Below are positions 1-8,228 of a stretch of 64,000 bases of DNA, piece after piece. The stretch lies in the NCBI GenBank assembly GCA_002706685.1, contig PALV01000002.1, positions 1 through 64,000 on the forward strand, in the 5' to 3' direction. This stretch comes from Gammaproteobacteria bacterium (GTDB taxonomy: Bacteria > Pseudomonadota > Gammaproteobacteria > Pseudomonadales > Pseudohongiellaceae). The position numbers were made by a program, and so were the translations under genes. A model generated the notes under the pieces. The model saw only the letters and a program-made list of their open reading frames with translations. It was not told the DNA's origin and searched no databases. Within the stretch, counting starts at the first letter, position 1. Every line of letters begins with the position of its first letter.

Positions 1-399
1 CGGGGCCTCACTGAAATGCTTACTTGCTATTTATCGTCGGTCGCGAGCCGATAGATTCCTTATTGGCATTTAAAGTGAGGGGTGGGACGAGTTCTCGACC
101 AGTCTGTGCAGTGCAATCTGCCAGAAGTTCCGTTGGTCCCTCCACCCCGACAAGCCATTTATGACCCGTCAGAGCAGAACATACAAGTTCCGCCCCGCCG
201 GGTGAGCGGTGAAAGGATGCGATCCGGGCGTGATCTGCTACCCGCTACCCGGACCGGTTCGTAAAAGAAGCGGTGCCGGATGCGCTGCGGTTTAAGGAGA
301 CAAGTCAGTCTGTTGATGCGGAACGGGGAGAGAAACATATAGCGACGGGAGGCGTGGAGATCAGCCTCCCGGAGTGGGGTGCGATGGCGGTAGCTCGTC
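1..399. other. Left-edge region without a convincing gene
   Basis: I find no supported gene here. A 60-codon reading frame at 82-264 has no recognisable motif and no ribosome binding site. A second stop-free frame after 234 contains a short stretch vaguely like the tail of an IS66 accessory protein, but too weakly to call. The only structured element is the hairpin at 346-371, listed separately. Confidence 0.5.
346..371 (-). terminator. Possible terminator hairpin after the small acidic protein gene
   Basis: A perfect 8-bp stem (346-353 with 364-371, GC-rich) closes a 10-base loop about 30 bases beyond the stop codon of the minus-strand gene ending at 400. On the minus strand the stem is followed by only a weakly T-rich stretch, so it is a poor intrinsic terminator or simply a 3' stabilising hairpin. 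Confidence 0.4.
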
Positions 400-687
400 T
401 TAGTCGTCGAGCTCGTCCGCGTCGTAATAATCGTCAGCAGCGCGACTGAAGTCGTCCTTCATCAGGCGCTCGTCGTCTTCGTCCTCGATGTCATCAAACT
501 GCATATCACCGTACATGCGCTTCCAGTCGAGGCGCTCTTCAGTACGGCGGCGCAGCTCTGTCAGACGGCGACGCTGCATGTGCTTGTCCATAGGTTCTTC
601 TTCGAACTCGGCTTCAGGTACAAAGCTGCCAGAATCGAAGTAGTCTTTTGAACTATCGTTTAATTCGTCCCAGGGATGGCTCTTCAT
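400..687 (-). CDS. Small highly charged protein, unknown function
   Basis: A 95-residue soluble protein with no signal peptide or membrane segment. The ends are strongly acidic (residues 24-32 and 65-95, ending DELDD), while residues 37-58 form a basic, arginine-rich segment predicted to be helical. This layout recalls short pseudomonad proteins of the PA3496 type, which also have a basic helix followed by an acidic tail; that link is from memory and weak. I chose the ATG at 687 because an AGAGAG stretch lies just upstream. Extending the frame to 777 adds a hydrophobic stretch without a better start. It is separated from the upstream acyl-CoA synthetase gene by about 200 bases with a strong hairpin, so it probably has its own transcript. 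No function can be assigned. Confidence 0.7.
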   Translation of the reverse strand: MKSHPWDELNDSSKDYFDSGSFVPEAEFEEEPMDKHMQRRRLTELRRRTEERLDWKRMYGDMQFDDIEDEDDERLMKDDFSRAADDYYDADELDD

Positions 688-804
688 AAGAATACTCTCT
701 CTAAAACTCCGTCCTAACGGAATCAACACGAGAATCATGGCATGCTCTGTTAAGCAGATTATGCCAACCACCAGCACTCTGAAGGCTTTGGACGCTTCAG
801 CATG

Positions 805-833
805 CGTGAGGGCCGGTTTGGCCGGCGCTCACG
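805..833. repeat. Strong inverted repeat between two minus-strand genes
   Basis: A 12-bp stem with one mismatch (805-816 with 822-833) and a 5-base loop sits in the gap after the acyl-CoA synthetase gene. Neither strand has a T-run after the stem, so it is not a textbook terminator. It could stabilise the 3' end of the upstream mRNA. Confidence 0.45.
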
Positions 834-885
834 ATGCGAATTATGGGTATAAAAGTGAAATATGCAATAGGTTGGAAAACTTTTT

Positions 886-2619
886 TTACGCGAGGCCAAG
901 TCGCTTGATTGCCTGCTCCCTCAGAAGCTTTTTGGCGATCTTGCCAGTGGCTATTCTTTCCAGCTGTTCGGTTTGCACAGCGATGTGACTCGGGACTTTG
1001 TAGTGGGCTATGTTTTCGCGCAGGAAAACCTGCAATGTGGCCTCGTCCAGGCCAGATCCGGGCTGGACCATGACGCTGGCGCCAACGATTTCACCCAGTC
1101 TTTCGTCAGGCAGGCCATAGACCGCCGCTTCGCAGACATCGGGGTGGTCACACAGCGCGTACTCGACCTCGGCGCATGCCACGTTTTCGCCGCCGCGGAT
1201 GACGATGTCCTTGGCGCGATCCTTGATGACCAGGAAGCCATGTTCATCCAACAGACCGATATCGCCAGTGTGGAACCAGCCATTTTTGATGGCTTTGGCC
1301 GTCTCCTCTGGACGATTCCAGTAGGCTTTCATGATCGTGGCGCCCTTGATACAGATTTCGCCAATCTGTCCGTTTGGCAACACATTGCCTCGTTCATCCT
1401 CAATGCGGATTTCTGTAACAGGCTGAGTAGGGCGGCCAGTACTTTCTGGCTTGGCCAGATAGAATGCCCCGGTGATTGTGGCGCCGATGGCATTGGTTTC
1501 GGTCAGACCGTAACCCAGCCCTGGCTGTACCACTTCGTCGAATTTCTGTTTCATCAGCGTCAGGTGCCCTGGTGGGCGCGCTGCTCCGCCACTTTGCACG
1601 ATTCGCAGGCTGCGCAGATCGGTTTTGTCGAACATTGGGGAGTTCATCACTTCCCATGTCATGGTGGGCACGCCGTGCAATACGGACAGACGTTCTTGTT
1701 CGATAAGCTCCAGGGCCTTTTCGGCGTTCCACTTATACATCATGACGAATTTACGAAGCATGATGAAGCTGACCAGAAACTGCGCGTGACTGCCGGTGAC
1801 GTGAAACAGCGGCACATTTGACAGTATGCCGGGATCAAACTCCGGATCCTCTTCTACCAGCTCAGGGCGCAGCGTGTCATTGGCCTCTTTGCCAAATATC
1901 CAGCTATAGAGGGCGTTGACGATATTGCGGTGGGTAGACAGAACGCCTTTGGGATTGCCGGTAGAACCAGAGGTGTACATGATGGAGGCGTCGTCCTCTG
2001 GCAGCACCTCAATGGCGTCCAGATCGACCTGCTCTCCGGTAAGACCTTCGGCGACAAGATCATGAAACTCCGGGAATCGTGGATCCGGCTTGCTGGGCTT
2101 GATGGCGATCACTTCAACATCAACCTGGTCGATCACAGGCAGCAGCTGGTCTATGCGCTCCTGGTCTGCAAACAATACACGTGTGCCACTGTCCTTGATG
2201 CCATAAACCAGCTCATTGCTCTGCCACCAGGAGTTCATTGGCACAACGATGGCACCGATCATGGTGATGGCCATGTAGGCAAGACACCATTCCGGGTAAT
2301 TGCGCGAGCAGACAGCCACCCGGTCACCCTTTTTGATGCCATATCTCCTGAGCAACACCTGGCTCATGGCCTCCGCGGTGTGCAGTGACTGCGCAAAGGT
2401 GAAGCGCTCGTCTTCGTAAACCAGAAAGTCTTTGTCGGCAGCTTCCAGGCCAAGCTTGTAGACGCCCCGAAGATTGTCCGGGACCTTTGCGAATACGTTT
2501 AATTCGATGCCGTTGATGACTTTGGTGGTAGTTGCCAGATCTGACTCTGGCGATTTTAAAGCAATAACGATGTCCCTGAGTTTTTCCAGGTCCTGCTGAA
2601 CTTGTTGTGCTGTTAACAT
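886..2619 (-). CDS. Class I adenylate-forming acyl-CoA synthetase
   Basis: A 577-residue AMP-dependent synthetase/ligase. These enzymes activate a carboxylic acid with ATP to an acyl-adenylate and transfer it to CoA. The phosphate-binding A3 motif (YTSGSTGNPKGV) lies at residues 215-226, followed by YGLTET, the hinge-region FHTGDIG and, near the C-terminus, TGKIAKK with the invariant catalytic lysine. Length and motif order fit medium/long-chain acyl-CoA synthetases. There is no signal peptide, so it is cytoplasmic or peripherally membrane-associated. It follows a quinone oxidoreductase-type gene on the same strand with a 62-base gap and may be co-transcribed with it. The exact acyl substrate cannot be read from sequence. 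A second synthetase of the same superfamily is at 40.2 kb. Confidence 0.9.
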   Translation of the reverse strand: MLTAQQVQQDLEKLRDIVIALKSPESDLATTTKVINGIELNVFAKVPDNLRGVYKLGLEAADKDFLVYEDERFTFAQSLHTAEAMSQVLLRRYGIKKGDRVAVCSRNYPEWCLAYMAITMIGAIVVPMNSWWQSNELVYGIKDSGTRVLFADQERIDQLLPVIDQVDVEVIAIKPSKPDPRFPEFHDLVAEGLTGEQVDLDAIEVLPEDDASIMYTSGSTGNPKGVLSTHRNIVNALYSWIFGKEANDTLRPELVEEDPEFDPGILSNVPLFHVTGSHAQFLVSFIMLRKFVMMYKWNAEKALELIEQERLSVLHGVPTMTWEVMNSPMFDKTDLRSLRIVQSGGAARPPGHLTLMKQKFDEVVQPGLGYGLTETNAIGATITGAFYLAKPESTGRPTQPVTEIRIEDERGNVLPNGQIGEICIKGATIMKAYWNRPEETAKAIKNGWFHTGDIGLLDEHGFLVIKDRAKDIVIRGGENVACAEVEYALCDHPDVCEAAVYGLPDERLGEIVGASVMVQPGSGLDEATLQVFLRENIAHYKVPSHIAVQTEQLERIATGKIAKKLLREQAIKRLGLA

Positions 2620-2650
2620 GATGCGTTGTCTTATTCTGTAGTCAAATGTT

Positions 2651-2680
2651 GCCGCAGCGCGGATGGGTGTCTGCTGCGGC
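2651..2680. repeat. Inverted repeat between oxidoreductase and acyl-CoA synthetase genes
   Basis: A perfect 8-bp GC-rich stem (2651-2658 with 2673-2680) with a 14-base loop fills most of the 62-base gap between two co-directional minus-strand genes. It has no following T-run in the direction of transcription, so it may attenuate or process the transcript rather than end it. Confidence 0.4.
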
Positions 2681-2681
2681 T

Positions 2682-3665
2682 TTATTCCTTGCGAATTTCA
2701 AAGGTAACCTTGCCCATGACGCGCCGGTCTCTGAACACATTAAAGGCAGCAACGTAGTCTTCGAAGGCAAATGATTCGGTCACTATGGGTTTGATTTTGC
2801 CGGACCTGTACATGTCCAGCAGTTCCTGGAAATTCCGTTCGTATTCTTCTGGTTCCTCTTTGCGGAAACGTCCCAGGAATACACCCACCATGGAACTGCC
2901 CTTCAGCAATGCCAGGTTGGCCGGATAAGAGGGGATGCGGCCACTGGTAAATCCGACCACCAGCAGACGTCCGTTCCAGTTGATGCAGCGGGTGGACTGA
3001 TCAAAAAGATCGCCGCCGACCGGGTCATAGATCACATCCGCGCCCTTGCCGTCGGTCATGGCTTTGACCTTTTCCTTGAGCTCTCCGTCGCCATAGTTGA
3101 GCAGCTCGTCAGGGTCAGCCTGTTTAACAAACTCAAGCTTTTCGTCGCTACTGGCCGCAGCAATGACTCGCGCGCCCATGATTTTGCCAAGTTCCACCGC
3201 TGCCATGCCAACGCCGCCACTGGCGCCGAGTACCAGCAGTGTCTCGCCGGGTTTGATCTGGGCACGCTGTTTCAGGGCGTGGTAGGACGTGGTATAGACC
3301 ATGGCGAAACCCGCGGCGGTCTTGAAGTCCATATTGTCAGGAATCTTGCGCAGGCCGGCGGCTGCGCAGCGTACCTGCTCTGCCATGCCACCGATGGAAG
3401 GTGTGGCCATCACGCGATCGCCGACCTTGAAGCCGTCCATGTTTGGACCGAGCTTGCTGATGATGCCACCTACTTCGGAACCGGGTGAAAATGGCATAGG
3501 TGGCTGAAACTGGTACTTGCCCTGAATCTGCAGGGTGTCCGGAAAGTTCAGTGACGCTGCATATACATCAACGATGGCTTCTCCGGCCTCCGGCTCCAGG
3601 TCCGGTACATCCTCGATCACCAGATTCTCCGGCGGCCCGTAGGATTTGCAGAGTAGTGCTTTCAT
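2682..3665 (-). CDS. Zinc-independent NADPH:quinone oxidoreductase family protein
   Basis: A 327-residue member of the medium-chain dehydrogenase/reductase superfamily, quinone oxidoreductase branch. The N-terminal GroES-like fold spans about residues 1-120 and lacks the cysteine/histidine zinc ligands of alcohol dehydrogenases. The Rossmann dinucleotide motif GASGGVG is at residues 147-153. Family members reduce quinones or the double bond of enoyl compounds with NADPH in the cytoplasm. The gene starts at an ATG whose upstream region faces the promoter of the holD-like gene, making a divergent promoter region of about 110 bases. The following acyl-CoA synthetase gene suggests a role in acyl-CoA or ketone metabolism, but that is inference from neighbourhood only. 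Confidence 0.88.
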   Translation of the reverse strand: MKALLCKSYGPPENLVIEDVPDLEPEAGEAIVDVYAASLNFPDTLQIQGKYQFQPPMPFSPGSEVGGIISKLGPNMDGFKVGDRVMATPSIGGMAEQVRCAAAGLRKIPDNMDFKTAAGFAMVYTTSYHALKQRAQIKPGETLLVLGASGGVGMAAVELGKIMGARVIAAASSDEKLEFVKQADPDELLNYGDGELKEKVKAMTDGKGADVIYDPVGGDLFDQSTRCINWNGRLLVVGFTSGRIPSYPANLALLKGSSMVGVFLGRFRKEEPEEYERNFQELLDMYRSGKIKPIVTESFAFEDYVAAFNVFRDRRVMGKVTFEIRKE

Positions 3666-3741
3666 GTCGTTCCCCCTTTGGAAGCATCTTCTGACAAAGG
3701 CACAGATTCAACCATGTTTGCCCGCACGGCACAATATTGCT

Positions 3742-3771
3742 TTGGCGCAAAAGCGCTGCAGTCCCTATAAT
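3742..3771 (+). promoter_or_regulatory. Sigma-70-type promoter for the holD-like/rimI/hisC cluster
   Basis: TTGGCG (3742-3747) and a perfect TATAAT (3766-3771) are separated by 18 bases. The expected transcription start, about seven bases after the -10 box, falls at or next to the ATG at 3778, which would make the mRNA leaderless if that start codon is used. Confidence 0.6.
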
Positions 3772-3777
3772 AGTGGG

Positions 3778-4740
3778 ATGGGAGAATCAAACGTATATGC
3801 AGGTACGCCAGGCTCAGCCAGCCGCGAAATGTGGCGGCGCGAGCTGCTGGCCGAAATGGGTGTCGTCGCCCTTTACCAGACACGCACGCTGCCTGGTGCC
3901 GGGCCATCCCCGGTTTTCGACTTTTCGGCAATACAGGCAGGTGCCGCTGATTCGGTTCAGGCTCGCGCCTCAATCGTGGCAGGCGAGAGTCGTGCTGTGC
4001 AAGCTGCTGAAGCAGTGCCTGCACGGTTGGAACAGAAAACACCAAAAGGTAACCCGCAAGCCGAGCTGGAAGCCGCAAGGCAGGCCTTGCAGGCATCTGT
4101 GACTGCACCGCAGCCGGAGCCTGGCAGGAACGTTTCAGAAGATTTATCCAGGCAAGTCATGCCGCAGGCACCCGCTGTTCCAGAGCCTGAATCGAATCAG
4201 GATGATCAGCCACAGGGCAGCGAATTATCCGTGCAGCCTTTTGCTTTTACCTGGTTTGGGCTCGACACACAGCTGGCGGTTCTGGCTGTGCAGCCGTCGC
4301 AGCAGCAACAGCTGTCGGCTGCCTCACGGGAGATGCTGCAGAGAATTATTGCTGCGCTCAATCCAAGATACAGGCAGATACAGCTCTCTGGTCAGGCTTT
4401 TCACTGGCCCCTGCCAGCCGACCTTGGAATTGGACCTGCGGATGATGAACAGGCGGCAGAGCAGGCCGTGCTCGGATTTATCGCGCGCCGTCTGCGTGAT
4501 CGTCCTGCGCAAAACCTGTTGGTGCTGGGTGATGATGAACTGTTCTTCCTTAAATCCAGGTCTCATCCGGCTGATGCATCGGGCATGCAATCGGAACTGC
4601 GTCGCGAGGCGCAGTTTGGCCTGACCGTGCTACAAACCCATTCTTTACAGTCTATGCAGACAGAGCCAGCACTTAAGCGCTCTGCGTGGAAGGCCATGCA
4701 GGCACTGATGCCGAGACTGGCCGCAGAGGCAAACGAGTAA
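3778..4740 (+). CDS. holD: HolD-like protein (probable DNA polymerase III psi subunit)
   Basis: A 320-residue protein placed directly before rimI, the position held by holD in E. coli and by the longer, diverged psi subunit gene of pseudomonads. The N-terminus (residues 18-40, starting MWRREL and LLAEMGV) resembles the HolD N-terminal segment, which in E. coli psi binds chi. Residues about 60-150 are rich in Ala, Gln, Pro and Glu and look like a disordered linker. The C-terminal third (residues about 150-320) is a folded-looking domain with a strand-like LLVLGDDELFFL. Psi links the clamp loader to chi and single-strand-binding protein. The protein is more than twice the E. coli length. Start at 3778 is tentative because no ribosome binding site precedes it and the promoter is only seven bases away; the next Met codon is at 3829. 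The call rests on synteny more than on identity. Confidence 0.6.
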   Translation: MGESNVYAGTPGSASREMWRRELLAEMGVVALYQTRTLPGAGPSPVFDFSAIQAGAADSVQARASIVAGESRAVQAAEAVPARLEQKTPKGNPQAELEAARQALQASVTAPQPEPGRNVSEDLSRQVMPQAPAVPEPESNQDDQPQGSELSVQPFAFTWFGLDTQLAVLAVQPSQQQQLSAASREMLQRIIAALNPRYRQIQLSGQAFHWPLPADLGIGPADDEQAAEQAVLGFIARRLRDRPAQNLLVLGDDELFFLKSRSHPADASGMQSELRREAQFGLTVLQTHSLQSMQTEPALKRSAWKAMQALMPRLAAEANE

Positions 4741-4752
4741 ATTCTGAAACCC

Positions 4753-5259
4753 ATGTTTGATTTAGCCAGAGATCCCAGCCAGCCTGTTCTGCGCCGCATG
4801 AGGGCAAGCGACCTGGATCAGGTCGTGCACAATGAAAACATTTCCTATCCCAACCCCTGGAGCAAGCGTATTTTTCTTGATTGCCTGCGTGCCGGTTACC
4901 AGTGTTGGGTATACGCGACACGCGACAAAATTCTCGCGCATGGCGTTATGAGCGTAGCCATGGATGAGAGCCACTTACTGACGCTATGTGTCCATCCTCA
5001 GGCTCGTCGACGCGCGTACGGCCGGAAGATGCTGACGCATTTGCTGGCCGAAGCAGACCGTCTGGGGGCAGATACCTGTTTTCTGGAAGTCAGGCCATCC
5101 AATCAGGCTGCACGCTCTCTTTATTATTCGATGGGTTTTGTTCAGGTCGGAGAGAGACGCCACTATTATCCGTCCGAGCCAGGCAGTGTTGAACGGGAAA
5201 ATGCCCTGATTCTGTCGTGTCGGCTGGATTCACGCCTGCAAAAACAGAGTGAACAATGA
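4753..5259 (+). CDS. rimI: Ribosomal protein S18 N-alpha-acetyltransferase RimI
   Basis: A 168-residue GNAT-family enzyme that acetylates the N-terminal alanine of ribosomal protein S18 with acetyl-CoA. Typical RimI signatures are visible: the substrate-loop segment NENISYPNPWS at residues 27-37, the acetyl-CoA pyrophosphate loop around residues 84-91 (ARRRAYGR), and LEVRPSNQAARSLY at residues 111-124, which carries the conserved glutamate and asparagine and the tyrosine pair used as general acid. It begins 12 bases after the holD-like gene and overlaps the next gene by four bases (ATGA), so translation is probably coupled. The length slightly exceeds the common 150 residues through a short C-terminal extension. 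Confidence 0.92.
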   Translation: MFDLARDPSQPVLRRMRASDLDQVVHNENISYPNPWSKRIFLDCLRAGYQCWVYATRDKILAHGVMSVAMDESHLLTLCVHPQARRRAYGRKMLTHLLAEADRLGADTCFLEVRPSNQAARSLYYSMGFVQVGERRHYYPSEPGSVERENALILSCRLDSRLQKQSEQ

Positions 5260-6113
5260 TGAATAAAGCCAAGTCCTGTCGATGGGCGCGGTCAGTGCTC
5301 AATGCCGCGTTGGTCGTATTTTTTTACGGCTGTGCTGCCTCGGATCTGTACGCGCAGAATGGGCCCGAAAGCCTGCCGCAACTGAGTGAAAGTGAGGCAG
5401 AATGGGTGGCTGACCAGATATTTAACAATGAATGTGCCCGACGTATGGATTGCCTGACCAGCTGGAATTCAGGGGAGGATTTCCCGTCACTTGGAATTGG
5501 CCACTTTATCTGGTACCGCGAGGGTCAGCAGGAGCGGTTTGTGGAGAGTTTCCCGCAGTTGCTGGCCTATTATGTCAGTCGCGGTGAACAGTTGCCGGCC
5601 TGGCTGGCTGGATTGCCAGGATGGGAATCGCCGTGGCCTGACCGCCAGAGCTTCCTGGGTGCGAGGCAGGATGCTCAGTTAACTGAATTGCGAGCATTTC
5701 TCTATGAAACCCGGGCGACACAGACGGCTTTCATCATGCAGCGCATGGAGGCAAGCCTGCCCAAACTGATGCAGGCCAGTGATCGCCCGGACGCGATTCA
5801 GGATCTTTTTTATCGCATCGCCAATACTTCGTCGCCATACGGAATGTATGCGCTCATCGACTATGTCAACTTCAAGGGTGAGGGCACGGCACAGTCCGAA
5901 CGCTACCAGGGTGAGGGCTGGGGCCTGTTGCAGGTCCTCGAGTTTATGTTGGACAATCCGCCGATCCTGGACGACGAAAGCGCGCTGCTTGAGCAGTTCG
6001 CGGCGGCGGCACGCGCGGTGCTGGCGCGCCGAATCGCAAACGCCCCGGCAGAACGCAATGAATCAAGATGGCGCGATGGCTGGAACAATCGCACGTTTAC
6101 CTACGTGCCCTGA
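5256..6113 (+). CDS. Putative lipoprotein of unknown function between rimI and hisC
   Basis: A 285-residue exported protein. Residues 1-33 form a signal peptide with a basic start (KSCRWAR), a hydrophobic core and FYGC, which fits a lipobox; an alternative is cleavage by signal peptidase I after residue 33. The mature part carries two cysteines (CARRMDC near residue 60), a motif LTSWNSGEDFPSLGIGHF and aromatic-rich stretches. I recall similar conserved proteins in other Proteobacteria, always without a function. It starts inside the rimI stop codon (ATGA) and hisC follows after 12 bases, so it sits in the same transcript. The SLGIGHFIWY segment with its preceding glutamate is superficially like lysozyme-type glycosidase active-site neighbourhoods, but I cannot support an enzymatic call. 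Confidence 0.75.
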   Translation: MMNKAKSCRWARSVLNAALVVFFYGCAASDLYAQNGPESLPQLSESEAEWVADQIFNNECARRMDCLTSWNSGEDFPSLGIGHFIWYREGQQERFVESFPQLLAYYVSRGEQLPAWLAGLPGWESPWPDRQSFLGARQDAQLTELRAFLYETRATQTAFIMQRMEASLPKLMQASDRPDAIQDLFYRIANTSSPYGMYALIDYVNFKGEGTAQSERYQGEGWGLLQVLEFMLDNPPILDDESALLEQFAAAARAVLARRIANAPAERNESRWRDGWNNRTFTYVP

Positions 6114-6125
6114 GGACGATGCTGT

Positions 6126-7220
6126 ATGAGTTATGAACGATCCAATATCCGCGACATGCAAGGTTATGCCTTTGGCGAACAACCTGCTCAGCAGCGCGTA
6201 ATCAAATTGAATACCAACGAAAACCCTTATCCGGCCACTGCAGCAGTTGCCAGTGCGCTGGCCGGACTTTCGGTGGATCAGCTGCGCCGCTATCCGCAGC
6301 CATTCGCCAATGGTTTCAGGGATGTGGCCGCTGCCAGTCATGGTCTCAGTCGCGACAACATCATTGCGACCAACGGTGGTGACGAGCTATTGAGGCTCGC
6401 CATCACCACTTTTGTTGATGTTGGACAGACATTAGGCATGGCCGAACCCAGTTACTCACTCTACCCCGTCCTGGCTGCAATACAGGGGTGCCAGGTGTGT
6501 CGTATCCCACTGCTGGATGACTGGGCACTGCCGGACGATTTCGCCGATCAGTTAAATCGCGCCGACGTCAGGCTGGCGTTTGTAGTGAACCCTCACGCGC
6601 CAACCGGCACGTTGTTGCCTGTGTCGCGTCTGCGGGAGATAGCCCGTACCTTTCGCGGCGTGCTGGTGATTGATGAGGCCTATGTTGATTTTATCGAGCC
6701 TGATCAGGCCTATGATGCGGTGCCTCTGGTCAAAGAGTTTGACAATGTCCTGCTGCTGCGTACGATGAGCAAGGGCTATTCCCTGGCAGGTCTCCGATTT
6801 GCCTACGGTATCGGCTCGGCGGAATTGCTGGCACCAATGTTGTATAAAACACGCGACAGTTATAACACCGATGCATTCTCGCAAGTGCTGGCTGCTGCGG
6901 CGCTGGCGGCGAAGGACGAAGCGGCGGTCGGTTGGGCAAAGGTGCGCAGCGAGCGCCTGAGATTGGCTGAGAGGCTGCGTGAGCTGGGTTTTGATGTGTT
7001 GCCCAGTCAGAGCAACTTTTTGCTGGCGACAGTGCCACATGGCGCCTCGCAGCCAGGCGATGAGCTGGCCAGGACGCTGTACCTGGGGCTCAAGGATCAA
7101 GGCATTCTGATCCGGTACTTCGATCAGCCCCGTCTGAGCGACAAGCTGCGAATAACGGTGGGCACGGTCGAGGAAAACGACACCCTGCTGTCCGCACTCA
7201 AACAGCTTTTGAAGTCATAA
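6126..7220 (+). CDS. hisC: Histidinol-phosphate aminotransferase
   Basis: A 364-residue pyridoxal-phosphate (PLP) aminotransferase, fold type I. It converts imidazole acetol phosphate and glutamate to histidinol phosphate and 2-oxoglutarate in histidine synthesis, or acts on aromatic keto acids. Visible motifs: LNTNENPYP (residues 28-36), the phosphate-site NPHAPTG (155-161), DEAYVDF (183-189), and MSKGYSLAGLRFAYG (214-228) with Lys216 as the PLP-binding residue and Arg224 for the substrate phosphate. Length is normal for HisC. No other his genes are nearby, so this may be a second, orphan copy of the kind often present in gammaproteobacteria. It lies 12 bases after the lipoprotein gene in the rimI cluster. 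Confidence 0.93.
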   Translation: MSYERSNIRDMQGYAFGEQPAQQRVIKLNTNENPYPATAAVASALAGLSVDQLRRYPQPFANGFRDVAAASHGLSRDNIIATNGGDELLRLAITTFVDVGQTLGMAEPSYSLYPVLAAIQGCQVCRIPLLDDWALPDDFADQLNRADVRLAFVVNPHAPTGTLLPVSRLREIARTFRGVLVIDEAYVDFIEPDQAYDAVPLVKEFDNVLLLRTMSKGYSLAGLRFAYGIGSAELLAPMLYKTRDSYNTDAFSQVLAAAALAAKDEAAVGWAKVRSERLRLAERLRELGFDVLPSQSNFLLATVPHGASQPGDELARTLYLGLKDQGILIRYFDQPRLSDKLRITVGTVEENDTLLSALKQLLKS

Positions 7221-7239
7221 TGAACGTTGTTGGAGCCTT

Positions 7240-7482
7240 ATGGGCAAACGTAGAGTTTCCGTAAAGACCCGTGCCACGCTGGGCGGGCTCGCAATCGCGG
7301 TAGCCGCGCTCTATGCGCTGACGGTATCGTACGATATACCGCTGTCGGAACTGGCGAGCTTCCTGATAGGCAGTCTCGCGGTTGTGATAGGCACAATGCT
7401 GCTGGCCGTTCTGGTCGTCGCTGCCATCAAATTGATGGCCAGACTGATACGGAAAATCGGCGAACGGAAGGCCGATGACTGA
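7240..7482 (+). CDS. Small two-span membrane protein
   Basis: An 80-residue protein with a basic N-terminus (GKRRVSVKTR), two hydrophobic segments at about residues 13-29 and 38-66, and a basic, lysine/arginine-rich C-terminal tail. That predicts two inner-membrane helices with both ends in the cytoplasm. It follows hisC by 19 bases on the same strand and probably ends the rimI-hisC transcript. I do not recognise the family, and no active-site residues are apparent. Confidence 0.7.
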   Translation: MGKRRVSVKTRATLGGLAIAVAALYALTVSYDIPLSELASFLIGSLAVVIGTMLLAVLVVAAIKLMARLIRKIGERKADD

Positions 7483-7505
7483 AGCGAGACTTCTGCTGTT
7501 GTCCG

Positions 7506-7952
7506 TCAGGCAGCCAGCAGGGAAGTCAGCACGCGAAAGCTGGTAAAGTACCAGCGACCAGACTCGCGCTCCATGGTGATACGGATTTCTGCATTGCCGT
7601 ACTCAAACTCAGCGTGAGTGACAAAACCCGCTGTCGCGGCACGACTGGTCTGCCAGATCGGGGGTATATCAACCTCCATCTGCACCTCACCCATCTGGCG
7701 AAGTTCACCCAGGCGCCGCAAGGCATTGAAGACATTGGCCATAGATGCCTCCTGCATCGGTTCCGGGGTGGGCACTGCCGCATTGGCAAGCACGGGCGCC
7801 GGGTCCCAGTCAGACAGTGCGGCCTGCGTGACTTCCTGCATTAACTGAGAAGCCTGCTCAATAGCCTGCCCGCGGTCATAATTTTGCCACAGCGTGAGGG
7901 TTAAAACGACGACGAGCACGGCACTTGAAAGGATGAGCGCGATTCGTTTCAT
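7506..7952 (-). CDS. Membrane-anchored periplasmic protein, unknown
   Basis: A 148-residue protein starting MKRIALIL, with one N-terminal hydrophobic segment (residues 3-20) that serves as signal anchor or uncleaved signal. The rest is soluble: an Ala/Pro/Glu-rich linker at about residues 45-65, then a beta-rich domain with alternating charged and hydrophobic residues. I chose the ATG at 7952 over the GTG nine codons upstream because AAGAGA precedes it at suitable distance and the protein then starts with a normal basic signal region. It converges with the small membrane protein gene, with 23 bases between stops. No family recognised. Confidence 0.65.
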   Translation of the reverse strand: MKRIALILSSAVLVVVLTLTLWQNYDRGQAIEQASQLMQEVTQAALSDWDPAPVLANAAVPTPEPMQEASMANVFNALRRLGELRQMGEVQMEVDIPPIWQTSRAATAGFVTHAEFEYGNAEIRITMERESGRWYFTSFRVLTSLLAA

Positions 7953-8155
7953 ACGGGTGTCTCTTGGGCGGGTCTGCACGTGACTTCATTATAGGGCAAA
8001 AAAATCGAAGAAAAACATATAGAAATGCGATTGAATTGCAGTTGCTCATGAAAAAACGCGGTTTTATGCACATAGATGTCAGCGATGTCAATCTTCGACA
8101 CAGTTTTTCTCAAAAAACCGCTTTTATCCTATAAAAAATGCATAAGTAATTGATA

Positions 8156-8173
8156 AATAAAGATATCTTTATT
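8156..8173. repeat. 18-bp perfect palindrome in AT-rich region
   Basis: The two 9-base halves, centred between 8164 and 8165 on GATATC, are perfect reverse complements. A further inverted repeat (TTGGTTA 8172-8178 with TAACCAA 8184-8190) follows immediately. These may be operator sites or part of an easily melted region beside the DnaA-box-like array. Confidence 0.6.
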
Positions 8174-8228
8174 GGTTAAAAAATAACCAATTTAAGCTAA
8201 GTCGCCATGATTCAAGCGTTTCAGGCGC

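Noticed and set aside
82..264. 60-codon plus-strand frame at the left edge
   Set aside because: No ribosome binding site, no recognisable motif; composition does not look coding.
234..420. Possible remnant of an IS66 accessory protein (short ...VEISLP... stretch)
   Set aside because: The similarity is only a handful of residues; no terminal inverted repeats or other transposase parts seen.
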